In this document: positions 43,341-50,308 of the stretch, piece by piece
How the letters are laid out: every line of letters starts with the position of its first letter
How positions within the stretch are numbered: position 1 is the stretch's first letter
Origin: Streptomyces galbus
GTDB taxonomy: Bacteria > Actinomycetota > Actinomycetes > Streptomycetales > Streptomycetaceae
Length of the DNA: 64,000 nt
Direction: 5' to 3'
NCBI RefSeq assembly: GCF_005280195.1
Contig: NZ_SZPR01000007.1
Coordinates: 148,028-212,027, forward strand
Position numbers and translations under genes: made by a program
The notes under the pieces: model-generated
Told to the model about the DNA's origin: nothing
Database searches by the model: none
The model's input: only the letters and a program-made list of their open reading frames with translations

Positions 43341-43895
43341 TCACTCACCCGCCAGCAGCGCGACCGGGTCGAGGGTCTCGTCGCCCTTGCTCCAGTTGCA
43401 GGGGCACAGCTCGTCGGTCTGCAGGGCGTCGAGGACCCGCAGGACCTCCTTGGGGTTGCGGCCGACGGAGCCCGCGGTGACCATCGTGAACTGGATCTCG
43501 CGGTTCGGGTCGACGACGAAGACGGCGCGCTGGGCGAAGCCGTCCTCACCCTCGATGCCGAGGTCGCGCATCAGCTCGTGCTTGGAGTCCGCCATCATCG
43601 GGAACGGCAGGTCCGTCAGGTCCGGGTGGTCCTTGCGCCAGGCGTGGTGGACGAACTCGGAGTCACCGGAGAAGCCGAGGATCTGGGCGTCGCGGTCGGC
43701 GAACTCGTCGTTCAGCTTCCCGAACGCGGCGATCTCGGTCGGGCACACGAAGGTGAAGTCCTTCGGCCACGCGAAGACCACCAGCCACTTGCCCTCGTAG
43801 GACTTGTGGTGGATCTGCTCGAACTCCTTGCCCTTCTCCAGCGAGACGCAGGCGGTCAGTTCGAACTCGGGGAACTTGTCACCGACAGTGAGCAC
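43341..43895 (-). CDS. ahpC: Alkyl hydroperoxide reductase / peroxiredoxin AhpC
   Basis: A 184-residue 2-Cys peroxiredoxin reducing hydrogen peroxide, organic peroxides and peroxynitrite. The peroxidatic Cys51 is in KDFTFVCPTEIAAF and the resolving Cys lies in the C-terminal ELCPCNW segment, which has an extra Cys like mycobacterial AhpC. It is divergent from oxyR with 133 bp between start codons, containing the predicted OxyR operator; ahpD follows directly. Confidence 0.95.
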   Translation of the reverse strand: MLTVGDKFPEFELTACVSLEKGKEFEQIHHKSYEGKWLVVFAWPKDFTFVCPTEIAAFGKLNDEFADRDAQILGFSGDSEFVHHAWRKDHPDLTDLPFPMMADSKHELMRDLGIEGEDGFAQRAVFVVDPNREIQFTMVTAGSVGRNPKEVLRVLDALQTDELCPCNWSKGDETLDPVALLAGE

Positions 43896-43989
43896 TAACT
43901 CTCCTTGCAGCGGGGAGACACCCGGATCGCGGGTGTGTCCCAGGGGTTGGACGAGGGCGATCGTGGCACACGGTGCATTGATTCGGGAA

Positions 43990-44026
43990 ATAGCTACACT
44001 AGGTCGAGTTGATCGGAGGTAGCTAT
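43990..44026. promoter_or_regulatory. OxyR binding site in the ahpC-oxyR intergenic region
   Basis: The 37-bp span begins with ATAG and ends with CTAT, exactly matching the outer quarter-sites and length of the OxyR consensus ATAG-N7-CTAT-N7-ATAG-N7-CTAT; the two inner quarters are degenerate. A 7-bp inverted repeat (ATAGCTA/TAGCTAT) forms its ends. It overlaps the oxyR ribosome binding site, as expected for autoregulation. Confidence 0.75.
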
Positions 44027-44028
44027 CA

Positions 44029-44988
44029 GTGACCGTGGGTCATGCGGGAGCCAGGAGACGTCAGCCCAGTCTCGCCCAGTTGCGGGCGTTCGCGGCCGTC
44101 GCCGAGCACCTCCACTTCCGGGACGCCGCCGCGGCCATCGGCATGAGCCAGCCCGCGCTGTCCGGGTCCGTCTCCGCGCTGGAGGACGCCCTCGGGGTCA
44201 CCCTCCTGGAGCGTACGACGCGCAAGGTGCTGCTCTCGCCGGCCGGCGAGCGGCTGGCCGTGCGGGCCAAGGCGGTCCTCGACGAGGTCGGGGCGCTGCT
44301 GGAGGAGGCGGAGGCGGTGCGGGCGCCGTTCACCGGGGCGCTGCGCCTCGGGGTCATCCCGACCGTGGCACCGTACCTGCTGCCGACCGTGCTCCACCTC
44401 GTCCACGACCGGTATCCGCACCTCGACCTGCAGGTGCACGAGGAGCAGACGGCCACGCTCCTCGACGGCCTGCACAGCGGCCGGCTCGACCTGCTGCTGC
44501 TCGCCGTCCCGCTCGGCGACCCGGGTGTCGCCGAACTCCCGCTGTACGACGAGGACTTCGTGCTCGTCACCCCGCCCGGTCACCCGCTCGGCGGCCGGGA
44601 GGGCATCCCGCGCGAGGCGTTGAAGGAGCTCACCCTGCTGCTCCTGGACGAGGGGCACTGCCTGCGCGACCAGGCCCTGGACATCTGCCGCGAGGCCGGG
44701 CGCGAGGACGCCCCGGTCACCACGACCGCCGCCGGGCTGTCCACCCTGGTCCAGCTCGTCGCCGGCGGTCTCGGCTGCACCCTGCTGCCGCGCACCGCCC
44801 TCACCCTGGAGGCCGGCCGGTCCAGCCGGCTGCTCACCGCGTCCTTCGCCGACCCCGCCCCCAGCCGCCGGGTCGCCCTCGCCATGCGGACCGGCGCGGC
44901 CCGCGCCGCCGAGTACGCGGAACTGGCCACCGCCCTGCGGGAGGCGCTGCGCCCGCTGCCGGTGCGGGTGCTGGACGAGGCGGCCTGA
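44029..44988 (+). CDS. oxyR: LysR-family peroxide sensor OxyR
   Basis: A 319-residue transcription regulator. An N-terminal LysR winged HTH covers about 14-72 (LAQLRAFAAVAEHLHFRDAA, then GMSQPALSGSVSALE), with an OxyR-type effector domain from about 100. The redox pair Cys211 and Cys220 (DEGHCLRDQALDIC) has the same eight-residue spacing as E. coli Cys199/Cys208. It would activate ahpCD on oxidation. The GTG start has GGAGG (44015-44019) 9 bp upstream. It is divergent from ahpC and terminated by a hairpin shared with the convergent FtsX-type gene. Confidence 0.93.
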   Translation: MTVGHAGARRRQPSLAQLRAFAAVAEHLHFRDAAAAIGMSQPALSGSVSALEDALGVTLLERTTRKVLLSPAGERLAVRAKAVLDEVGALLEEAEAVRAPFTGALRLGVIPTVAPYLLPTVLHLVHDRYPHLDLQVHEEQTATLLDGLHSGRLDLLLLAVPLGDPGVAELPLYDEDFVLVTPPGHPLGGREGIPREALKELTLLLLDEGHCLRDQALDICREAGREDAPVTTTAAGLSTLVQLVAGGLGCTLLPRTALTLEAGRSSRLLTASFADPAPSRRVALAMRTGAARAAEYAELATALREALRPLPVRVLDEAA

Positions 44989-45050
44989 CCACGGGGGCGT
45001 GCGGCCCGCCCCCTGAAGCGCAGTCGGCCCTCCGCACCGCCTCACGCGTC

Positions 45051-45082
45051 GGGCCCCGCTCCCCGGTGCGGGGGCGGGGCCC
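45051..45082. terminator. Bidirectional terminator between oxyR and the FtsX-type gene
   Basis: A 9-bp outer stem GGGCCCCGC (45051-45059 with 45074-45082) is extended by CCCC/GGGG (45061-45064 with 45070-45073), with a single T bulge and a 5-nt loop. It lies between convergent stops at 44988 and 45094. Confidence 0.7.
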
Positions 45083-45093
45083 GGTGCGGGCGG

Positions 45094-47430
45094 TCACTCC
45101 GTGCGCAGTCCGTCCGGACGCATCAGCCGCAGCAGCGGCGGCAGGCTCAGCAGGGTGACCGCCAGGACCACCCCGGCGCCCGCCCCGGACATCGACAGCA
45201 CGCTCGTCCAGTCCACCGTGACGGCGGTGCCCGTCATCCGCAGCAGCACCGCGCCCAGCGCCAGCCCCACGGCCATCGCCAGCAGCAGCCCCAGCGTGAT
45301 CGGGATCGCCGTCTGCCACAGCACCGACAGGCTCAGCGTGCGCCGCCGGGTGCCGAAGGCGACCAGGGACGACAGCAGCTTGCGCCGCTCGCGCAACTGC
45401 TCGAGCTGGGACACCAGCAGGCTGGCCCCGATCAGCGCCAGCACGCAGACCGCGCCGACGAGCAGCCCGGTGCGGATCGAGTCGTAGCCGCGGGAGCGCT
45501 CGGTCGCCGACCACACCGACGGGTTCTGCAGCGGGTCCATCGACACCGCGACGTTGCGCACGTACTCGGCCGCGTCCGGCACCGCCGGGTCCAGCGACAG
45601 GTAGAGCTGTCCCCCGACCTGTGCGGCGGCCTTGGCGGGCAGCGCGGACGGGGTCAGCAGGAAGCCGCCGCGCCGCATGCCCGTCGGGTCGACGACGGAG
45701 TCTGCCCGCCGCACGCCCGCCGGGACCGTCCAGGTGACGTCCGTGCCCTCGTCGGAGCGGGGCGAGAAGTGCAGGACGCGGCCGGGCGTGGCCAGCGCCG
45801 TGGCGTCCTGGTCGTACTCGGAGCCGCTCAGGGCGAACACGTCGCCGTCCCGGCACGTCGGCAGGGCCGCCACCTCGCGCAGAGCCGCGCACGTGCCCAC
45901 GGTGACCTGGGTGGACTTCTCCGGTCCGCTCTCCGCCCCCCAGGCGGCGTCCCCGAGGGAGCCCTCGGACAGCGCGATCACGCGCCGTACGCCCTTGGTG
46001 GCGGTGAACCGCGCGCTCTCCGCGGTCACGGACCGGCCGTCCGGCACGGAGAGCTGCATCTGCGCCCGCTGGACGTCCTTGCCGGTGTCCTTGGTGTAGT
46101 CGGCGTCGACGCCCGCGAACAGCATCTGCAGGGCGATCGCGCCGGCCACCGCCACCGCGATGCCGTTGACCATCCGGGCCGCCGTGCCGCTGCTCAGCTG
46201 AAGCCGCCGGACGGCCAGTTGCCAGGCCACTCCGCCGGAGCCCAGCCGGGCGACGACCGTCTCCACCAGCCACGGCAGCAGCGCGGTCACGCCGACCAGG
46301 AGCAGCAGCACGCCGCCGGTCACCAGGTACTGGTTGAAGTCCCCGTTGCCGCGGCCCTTGCCGATCATGGGCGCGAGCAGCGCGAGACCGGCCACCGGCA
46401 TGAGCAGCCGCCACCACAGCCGGCGCCGCGCGGGCTTCGCCGTACGGACCACGCCGAGCGGCTCGATGACCACGCCGCGCAGCGCGAGCAGCGTGACGAG
46501 CACGGCGGCCGCCGGGACGGCGACCGCGACCAGCGCGGCCAGCAGCGGCGAGGGGTTGAGGTAGCTGGGGAACACGCTCACCCCCATGACCTCCACCGAG
46601 CCCGCCACCTCCCGGCCGACCCAGAAGAACCCGGCGCCCAGCACCAGCCCGAGCAGCGCCCCGGCGAGGGCCTCGCCCGCCGCGATGCGCCGGGTCATCG
46701 CGCTGTCGGAGCCGACCAGCCGCAGCGCCGCGAGCCGCCGGTCGCGCCGCTCGCCGCCGACGCGCACCGCCGCCGCGATGAACACCGCGACCGGCATCAA
46801 CAGCACCACGATCACGACCAGGTTGAGCAGCATCAGCACCGGATCGGCCCGCTCGGCCACCGGGTTGGGGCTGCCGTACTCCTTCAGCCGCGCCACCTGC
46901 GAGCCGTCGATCCGGTCGGCCAGCCCCGACGCCCCCGCGTAGTAGGCGAGTTCGTGCGAGCCGATCAGCCCGCTCTCGTGGATCGTGCCGACCACCTTGT
47001 ACGGCAGCCGCTGGCGCAGCAGGGCCGCGTCGTCGGAGCGGAGCAGCCTTTCCAGTGCCGGGGAGACCACCATCTCGCCGCGCGCCGGGTACCGGTCCAC
47101 ACCGGGGGGCAGCGGCGCCTTCGGGCCCTCCGGCTCCACGAGCCGTCCCCGCACGTCCTTGTCGTGGAACGTGGTGTTGGTGTCCGCGATCACGAGTGTG
47201 TCGTCGCCCCGCGGCGGGGGCGTGGGGGCGTACGTGTAGTCGGAGCGGGCCTTCTCGCGGTGGTCGCGCACCGAGAGGGCGTTCGGCAGGGCGGTCGACA
47301 GCAGCAGCAGCGCCACCCCGAGGCCCACGCCGACGGCCGTCAGGGTGACCCGCAGCCACCCCTCGCGCCCTCCGGAGAAGGCGAACCGCAGGCCCATCCT
47401 CAGGTCCCGGGCCCACCCGCCGGGGCTCAT
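45094..47430 (-). CDS. FtsX-like ABC transporter permease
   Basis: A 778-residue MacB/FtsX-type permease. An N-terminal helix (about 27-49) and a first extracytoplasmic domain precede a membrane block (about 205-345) and a central helix pair. A second external domain and three C-terminal helices follow (about 650-770, with SVLWQTAIPITLGLLLAMAV). Two FtsX modules occur in tandem. The start overlaps the stop of the ATPase gene by 3 bp, and the PadR regulator heads the operon. This type exports peptides, drugs or lipids, or performs mechanical signalling. The substrate is unknown. It ends at the convergent terminator. Confidence 0.88.
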   Translation of the reverse strand: MSPGGWARDLRMGLRFAFSGGREGWLRVTLTAVGVGLGVALLLLSTALPNALSVRDHREKARSDYTYAPTPPPRGDDTLVIADTNTTFHDKDVRGRLVEPEGPKAPLPPGVDRYPARGEMVVSPALERLLRSDDAALLRQRLPYKVVGTIHESGLIGSHELAYYAGASGLADRIDGSQVARLKEYGSPNPVAERADPVLMLLNLVVIVVLLMPVAVFIAAAVRVGGERRDRRLAALRLVGSDSAMTRRIAAGEALAGALLGLVLGAGFFWVGREVAGSVEVMGVSVFPSYLNPSPLLAALVAVAVPAAAVLVTLLALRGVVIEPLGVVRTAKPARRRLWWRLLMPVAGLALLAPMIGKGRGNGDFNQYLVTGGVLLLLVGVTALLPWLVETVVARLGSGGVAWQLAVRRLQLSSGTAARMVNGIAVAVAGAIALQMLFAGVDADYTKDTGKDVQRAQMQLSVPDGRSVTAESARFTATKGVRRVIALSEGSLGDAAWGAESGPEKSTQVTVGTCAALREVAALPTCRDGDVFALSGSEYDQDATALATPGRVLHFSPRSDEGTDVTWTVPAGVRRADSVVDPTGMRRGGFLLTPSALPAKAAAQVGGQLYLSLDPAVPDAAEYVRNVAVSMDPLQNPSVWSATERSRGYDSIRTGLLVGAVCVLALIGASLLVSQLEQLRERRKLLSSLVAFGTRRRTLSLSVLWQTAIPITLGLLLAMAVGLALGAVLLRMTGTAVTVDWTSVLSMSGAGAGVVLAVTLLSLPPLLRLMRPDGLRTE

Positions 47431-48116
47431 ACGGCCCGCTCCATGTCCCGCGACCTGCCGTCGCGTACGACGATCTCGCGGTCCGAGTAGGCGGCGACCC
47501 GCGCCTCGTGCGTGACCAGCACCACGGCCGCGTTCGTGGAGCGGGCGGCGTCGGTGAGCAGCTCCATCACCCGCTCGCCGTTGAGCGAGTCGAGCGCGCC
47601 GGTCGGCTCGTCGGCGAACAGCACCCGGGGGCCGGTGACCAGCGCCCGCGCGACCGCGACCCGCTGCCCCTGGCCGCCGGAGACCTCGCCGGGCCGCTTG
47701 CCGCGCAGGTCGTCGACCTCCAGCCGCTGCATCCAGCCGAGCGCGGCCCGCTCGGCCTCCTTGCGGGAGGTGCCGTTCAGCCGCAGCGGCAGCGCCACGT
47801 TCTCCACGCAGGTCAGCTCGGGCACCAACTGGCCGAACTGGAAGACGAACCCGAACTCGCTGCGCCGCAGCGCGCTGCGCTGGGCGTCGGTCATCGTCGC
47901 CATCTCCCGTCCGTCGTAGGTGATGGAGCCGGAGTCGGGCGGCACGATGCCGGCGAGGCAGTGCAGCAGCGTCGACTTGCCGGAGCCGGAGGGCCCCATG
48001 ATGGCGACGACCTCGCCGGGGTGGATGGAGAACTCGGCGCCGTCCAGCGCGACGGTCGGCCCGTAGGCCTTGCGCAGGTCGTGGGCGGCCAGCAGGGAAC
48101 CGGCGGGGGCGATCAC
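47427..48116 (-). CDS. ABC transporter ATP-binding protein (MacB/LolD type)
   Basis: A 229-residue ATPase partner of the FtsX-like permease: Walker A GPSGSGKST, Q-loop FVFQFGQLV, signature VSGGQGQRVAVARAL, Walker B VLFADEPTGALD and H-loop VTHEARV are all intact. The GTG start overlaps the PadR stop by 4 bp (GTGA). Its stop overlaps the permease start (ATGA). The three genes are thus a translationally coupled operon under PadR control. Confidence 0.92.
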   Translation of the reverse strand: MIAPAGSLLAAHDLRKAYGPTVALDGAEFSIHPGEVVAIMGPSGSGKSTLLHCLAGIVPPDSGSITYDGREMATMTDAQRSALRRSEFGFVFQFGQLVPELTCVENVALPLRLNGTSRKEAERAALGWMQRLEVDDLRGKRPGEVSGGQGQRVAVARALVTGPRVLFADEPTGALDSLNGERVMELLTDAARSTNAAVVLVTHEARVAAYSDREIVVRDGRSRDMERAV

Positions 48117-48640
48117 GGGGCCACCACCGCCTCGCGCAGCTTCTCCAGCCGTGCGGCGGTCAGCTCCAGCCAGCGCAGGTCGGCCTCCAGGTGGAACAGG
48201 GCGTGGTCGCAGATCAGCTGGTCGGCGAGGTCGCCCTTGCGCTTGCGGTCGGTGAGGATCCGCATGCTGCGCAGGTGCTCGGCGCGCTGGGTGTCGAGGA
48301 CGTCGGCCGCGTCGCGGTGGGTGAGGAGCGCCAGGACGACCTTGGTGTAGAGCGTCGACTGGAGGTAGGGCTCGGGCTTCTCGGGCGTCGCGAGCCACTG
48401 CTCGACGTCGGTGATCCCGGCGTCGGTGATGGCGTACCGCTTGCGCTCGGGCCCGCCGCCCGCCTCGATGCCGTCGACCTCGACGAAGCCGTGCTTCAGC
48501 AGGCGGGACATCGTCGAGTAGACCTGGCCGTAGTGCAGCGGCCGGTCGTGACCGAACTTCTCGTCGAAGGCCCGCTTGAGGTCGTAGCCGTGGCGGGGCC
48601 CGGACTCCAGGAGCCCTAGGAGGGTGTGACCGATGGACAT
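48113..48640 (-). CDS. PadR-family transcriptional regulator
   Basis: A 175-residue regulator with an N-terminal winged helix (SIGHTLLGLLESGPRHGYDL and VYSTMSRLLKHGFVEV) and a C-terminal helical dimerisation part (VLALLTHRDAADVLDTQRAE). PadR proteins commonly repress neighbouring transporter genes and respond to toxic or antibiotic compounds. It heads the operon and overlaps the ATPase gene. GTATAC-containing repeats 11-40 bp upstream are its probable operator. Confidence 0.9.
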   Translation of the reverse strand: MSIGHTLLGLLESGPRHGYDLKRAFDEKFGHDRPLHYGQVYSTMSRLLKHGFVEVDGIEAGGGPERKRYAITDAGITDVEQWLATPEKPEPYLQSTLYTKVVLALLTHRDAADVLDTQRAEHLRSMRILTDRKRKGDLADQLICDHALFHLEADLRWLELTAARLEKLREAVVAP

Positions 48641-48650
48641 GCCGACGACT

Positions 48651-48680
48651 GTACACGGGGTGTATACCTGGTGTGTATAC
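48651..48680. promoter_or_regulatory. Putative PadR operator repeats
   Basis: Two direct copies of GTGTATAC (48660-48667 and 48673-48680, 13-bp period), each with a palindromic GTATAC core, are preceded by GTACAC (48651-48656) in the opposite sense. They lie 11-40 bp upstream of the padR-type start. Binding is inferred. Confidence 0.6.
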
Positions 48681-48831
48681 GCGGAGTGCAGAGGTGATGG
48701 CGGGGGGTGCCGCCCCGCAGGTGGGGGGCGATTGTCACGGTTCTGCTACGCGGACAAGGGCTGCGCGGACAAGGGAGCCGCCGGGGCCGGGCGCGGGGCG
48801 GGCGGGGGCGGCGGGGCGGCCGCGGCCCGGG

Positions 48832-49080
48832 TCACTCGGGGGGCGTCGCGTCCCGCGGCGGCCGGCCGCGGCGCGGGAGCGGGCCGGCGCCGCCGGGGAG
48901 GCGGCCCGCCTCCGCCAGGGCCCGGCGCAGCAGGAACTCGATCTGCGCGTTCGCCGACCGCAGCTCGTCCGACGCCCACCGGGCCAGCGCGTCGTACACC
49001 GACGGGTCCAGCCGCAGCAGCACCTGCTTGCGCTGCTGCGGCTGCCGCTTGGGGGCGGGCCCCCCGACGGAGTCGGTCAC
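48832..49080 (-). CDS. Ribbon-helix-helix DNA-binding protein (HicB/Arc-like)
   Basis: An 82-residue protein. After a basic N-terminus (KRQPQQRKQ) come the beta-strand VLLRLDP and two helices (SVYDALARWASDELRSANAQ and IEFLLRRALAEAGR), the Arc/MetJ ribbon-helix-helix fold often called an HicB-type antitoxin. No toxin gene accompanies it. Instead it overlaps the stop of the SPFH gene by 4 bp (GTGA), and the pair looks like a conserved Streptomyces operon. The perfect palindrome at 50089-50102 may be its operator. Confidence 0.78.
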   Translation of the reverse strand: MTDSVGGPAPKRQPQQRKQVLLRLDPSVYDALARWASDELRSANAQIEFLLRRALAEAGRLPGGAGPLPRRGRPPRDATPPE

Positions 49081-50042
49081 TGGTACAGCGTCCCGGTGTT
49101 CAGCACGGGCTGCGGCGCCCGGTCCCCGCACAGCACCACCATCAGGTTGGACACCATCGACGCCTTCCGCTCCTCGTCCAGTTCCACGATGTCCCGCTCG
49201 GAGATCCGGGCGAGCGCCGCCTCGACCATGCCCACCGCGCCGTCGACGATCTCCCGCCGGGCGGCGACCACGGCCCCGGCCTGCTGCCGCTGGAGCATCG
49301 CCGAGGCGATCTCCGGAGCGTACGCGAGGTGCGTGAAGCGGGACTCGATGATCTGCACACCGGCCGCCTCCACGCGCGCGTGCAGCTCGACGGCGAGCTT
49401 CTCGGTGATCTCCTCGGCGTTGCCGCGCAGCGAGAGCCCGTCCTCGTCGTGGGAGTCGTAGGGGTACTCGATGGCGATGTGCCGGACGGCGGCCTCGGTC
49501 TGGGTGGAGACGAACTCCAGGAAGTCGTCCACCTCGAAGGTGGCCTGCGCGGTGTCGCGGACCTTCCACACCACGACCGCGGCCAGCTCGATCGGGTTGC
49601 CGTAGGCGTCGTTGACCTTCAGCACGGCGGTCTCGTGGTTGCGGACCCGGGTCGAGATCTTGGTGCGGGAGGTGAAGGGGTTCACCCAGCGCAGCCCGTC
49701 CTCGCGGATCGTCCCGCGGTAGCGCCCGAAGAGCTGCACCACCCGCGCCTCGCCCGGCGCGACCATGTTCAGCCCGCACATGGCGAGGAACGCGGCGAGG
49801 CCGACCAGGATGCCGACCGTGATCAGCGCGGCCTTGACGGCGGTGGCCGTGGCGACCGCGCCGGCGGCGATCAGCGCGGCACCCGCCAGCAGCCCGAGCA
49901 GACCGAGCAGCAGCGCGAGACCGCCGCCGATGCTGTGCGCGGTGAACTCGTGCACCCGGGGAGCGGGCATCTCGGGCAGGTCGGCGGGTTCCGTCGTGCC
50001 GGCGGCGGGCGGGGCGGTGCGTGAGGGGTCGTGCGCGGACAT
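49077..50042 (-). CDS. SPFH/Band 7 membrane protein (stomatin-like)
   Basis: A 321-residue protein: cytoplasmic Pro/Ala/Glu-rich N-terminus (1-34), two hydrophobic segments (about 38-87, GGGLALLLGLLGLLAG and ITVGILVGLAAFLAM), then a Band 7 domain (about 92-270). The domain contains VVQLFGRYRGTIREDGLRWV, RVRNHETAVLKVND, and a long C-terminal helix (REIVDGAVGMVEAALARISE) typical of stomatin oligomers. SPFH proteins organise membrane microdomains. ATG 50042 is chosen since GGGGGA lies upstream; an ATG 11 codons earlier is possible. It is coupled to the ribbon-helix-helix gene. Confidence 0.85.
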   Translation of the reverse strand: MSAHDPSRTAPPAAGTTEPADLPEMPAPRVHEFTAHSIGGGLALLLGLLGLLAGAALIAAGAVATATAVKAALITVGILVGLAAFLAMCGLNMVAPGEARVVQLFGRYRGTIREDGLRWVNPFTSRTKISTRVRNHETAVLKVNDAYGNPIELAAVVVWKVRDTAQATFEVDDFLEFVSTQTEAAVRHIAIEYPYDSHDEDGLSLRGNAEEITEKLAVELHARVEAAGVQIIESRFTHLAYAPEIASAMLQRQQAGAVVAARREIVDGAVGMVEAALARISERDIVELDEERKASMVSNLMVVLCGDRAPQPVLNTGTLYQ

Positions 50043-50088
50043 GGGTGGGTCCCCCGTTTCCTGGACAAGCGCCATCGTTCTTCTAGCT

Positions 50089-50102
50089 AAGTGATATCAC
50101 TT
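50089..50102. promoter_or_regulatory. Perfect 14-bp palindrome upstream of the SPFH gene
   Basis: AAGTGATATCACTT is a perfect, uninterrupted palindrome in strikingly AT-rich DNA, 47-60 bp upstream of the SPFH start and about 210 bp upstream of the divergent PBP gene. It is a strong candidate operator; the ribbon-helix-helix protein of the operon is the likely binder. Confidence 0.65.
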
Positions 50103-50166
50103 TTTCCGGCGATGGCAACCCTCGGTGTCTCCCGGACGTCGGTTCTGGCGGGGGAGTCCGGGTTCC

Positions 50167-50196
50167 CCGGGCGTGCGTGCTGATTGTCACGCCCGG
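50167..50196. other. Hairpin in the SPFH-PBP divergent region
   Basis: A 9-bp inverted repeat CCGGGCGTG (50167-50175) with 50188-50196 and a 12-bp loop, between the divergent promoters. Role unknown. Confidence 0.4.
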
Positions 50197-50308
50197 AAAA
50201 GCCCGGATCGAGGGCCCTTTGTCATAGAGAGCGGTGTTAGCTTTCTGAGCTGGCCTGCCCCCCGGGCACGGCGGTGACGAACGAGCAGGAAGCGGAGCGA
50301 GCGGACTC

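Noticed and set aside
48740..48780. Repeated GCGGACAAGGG near the ribbon-helix-helix gene as a CRISPR-like or mobile-element end
   Set aside because: Only two copies, no spacer regularity, no transposase nearby.
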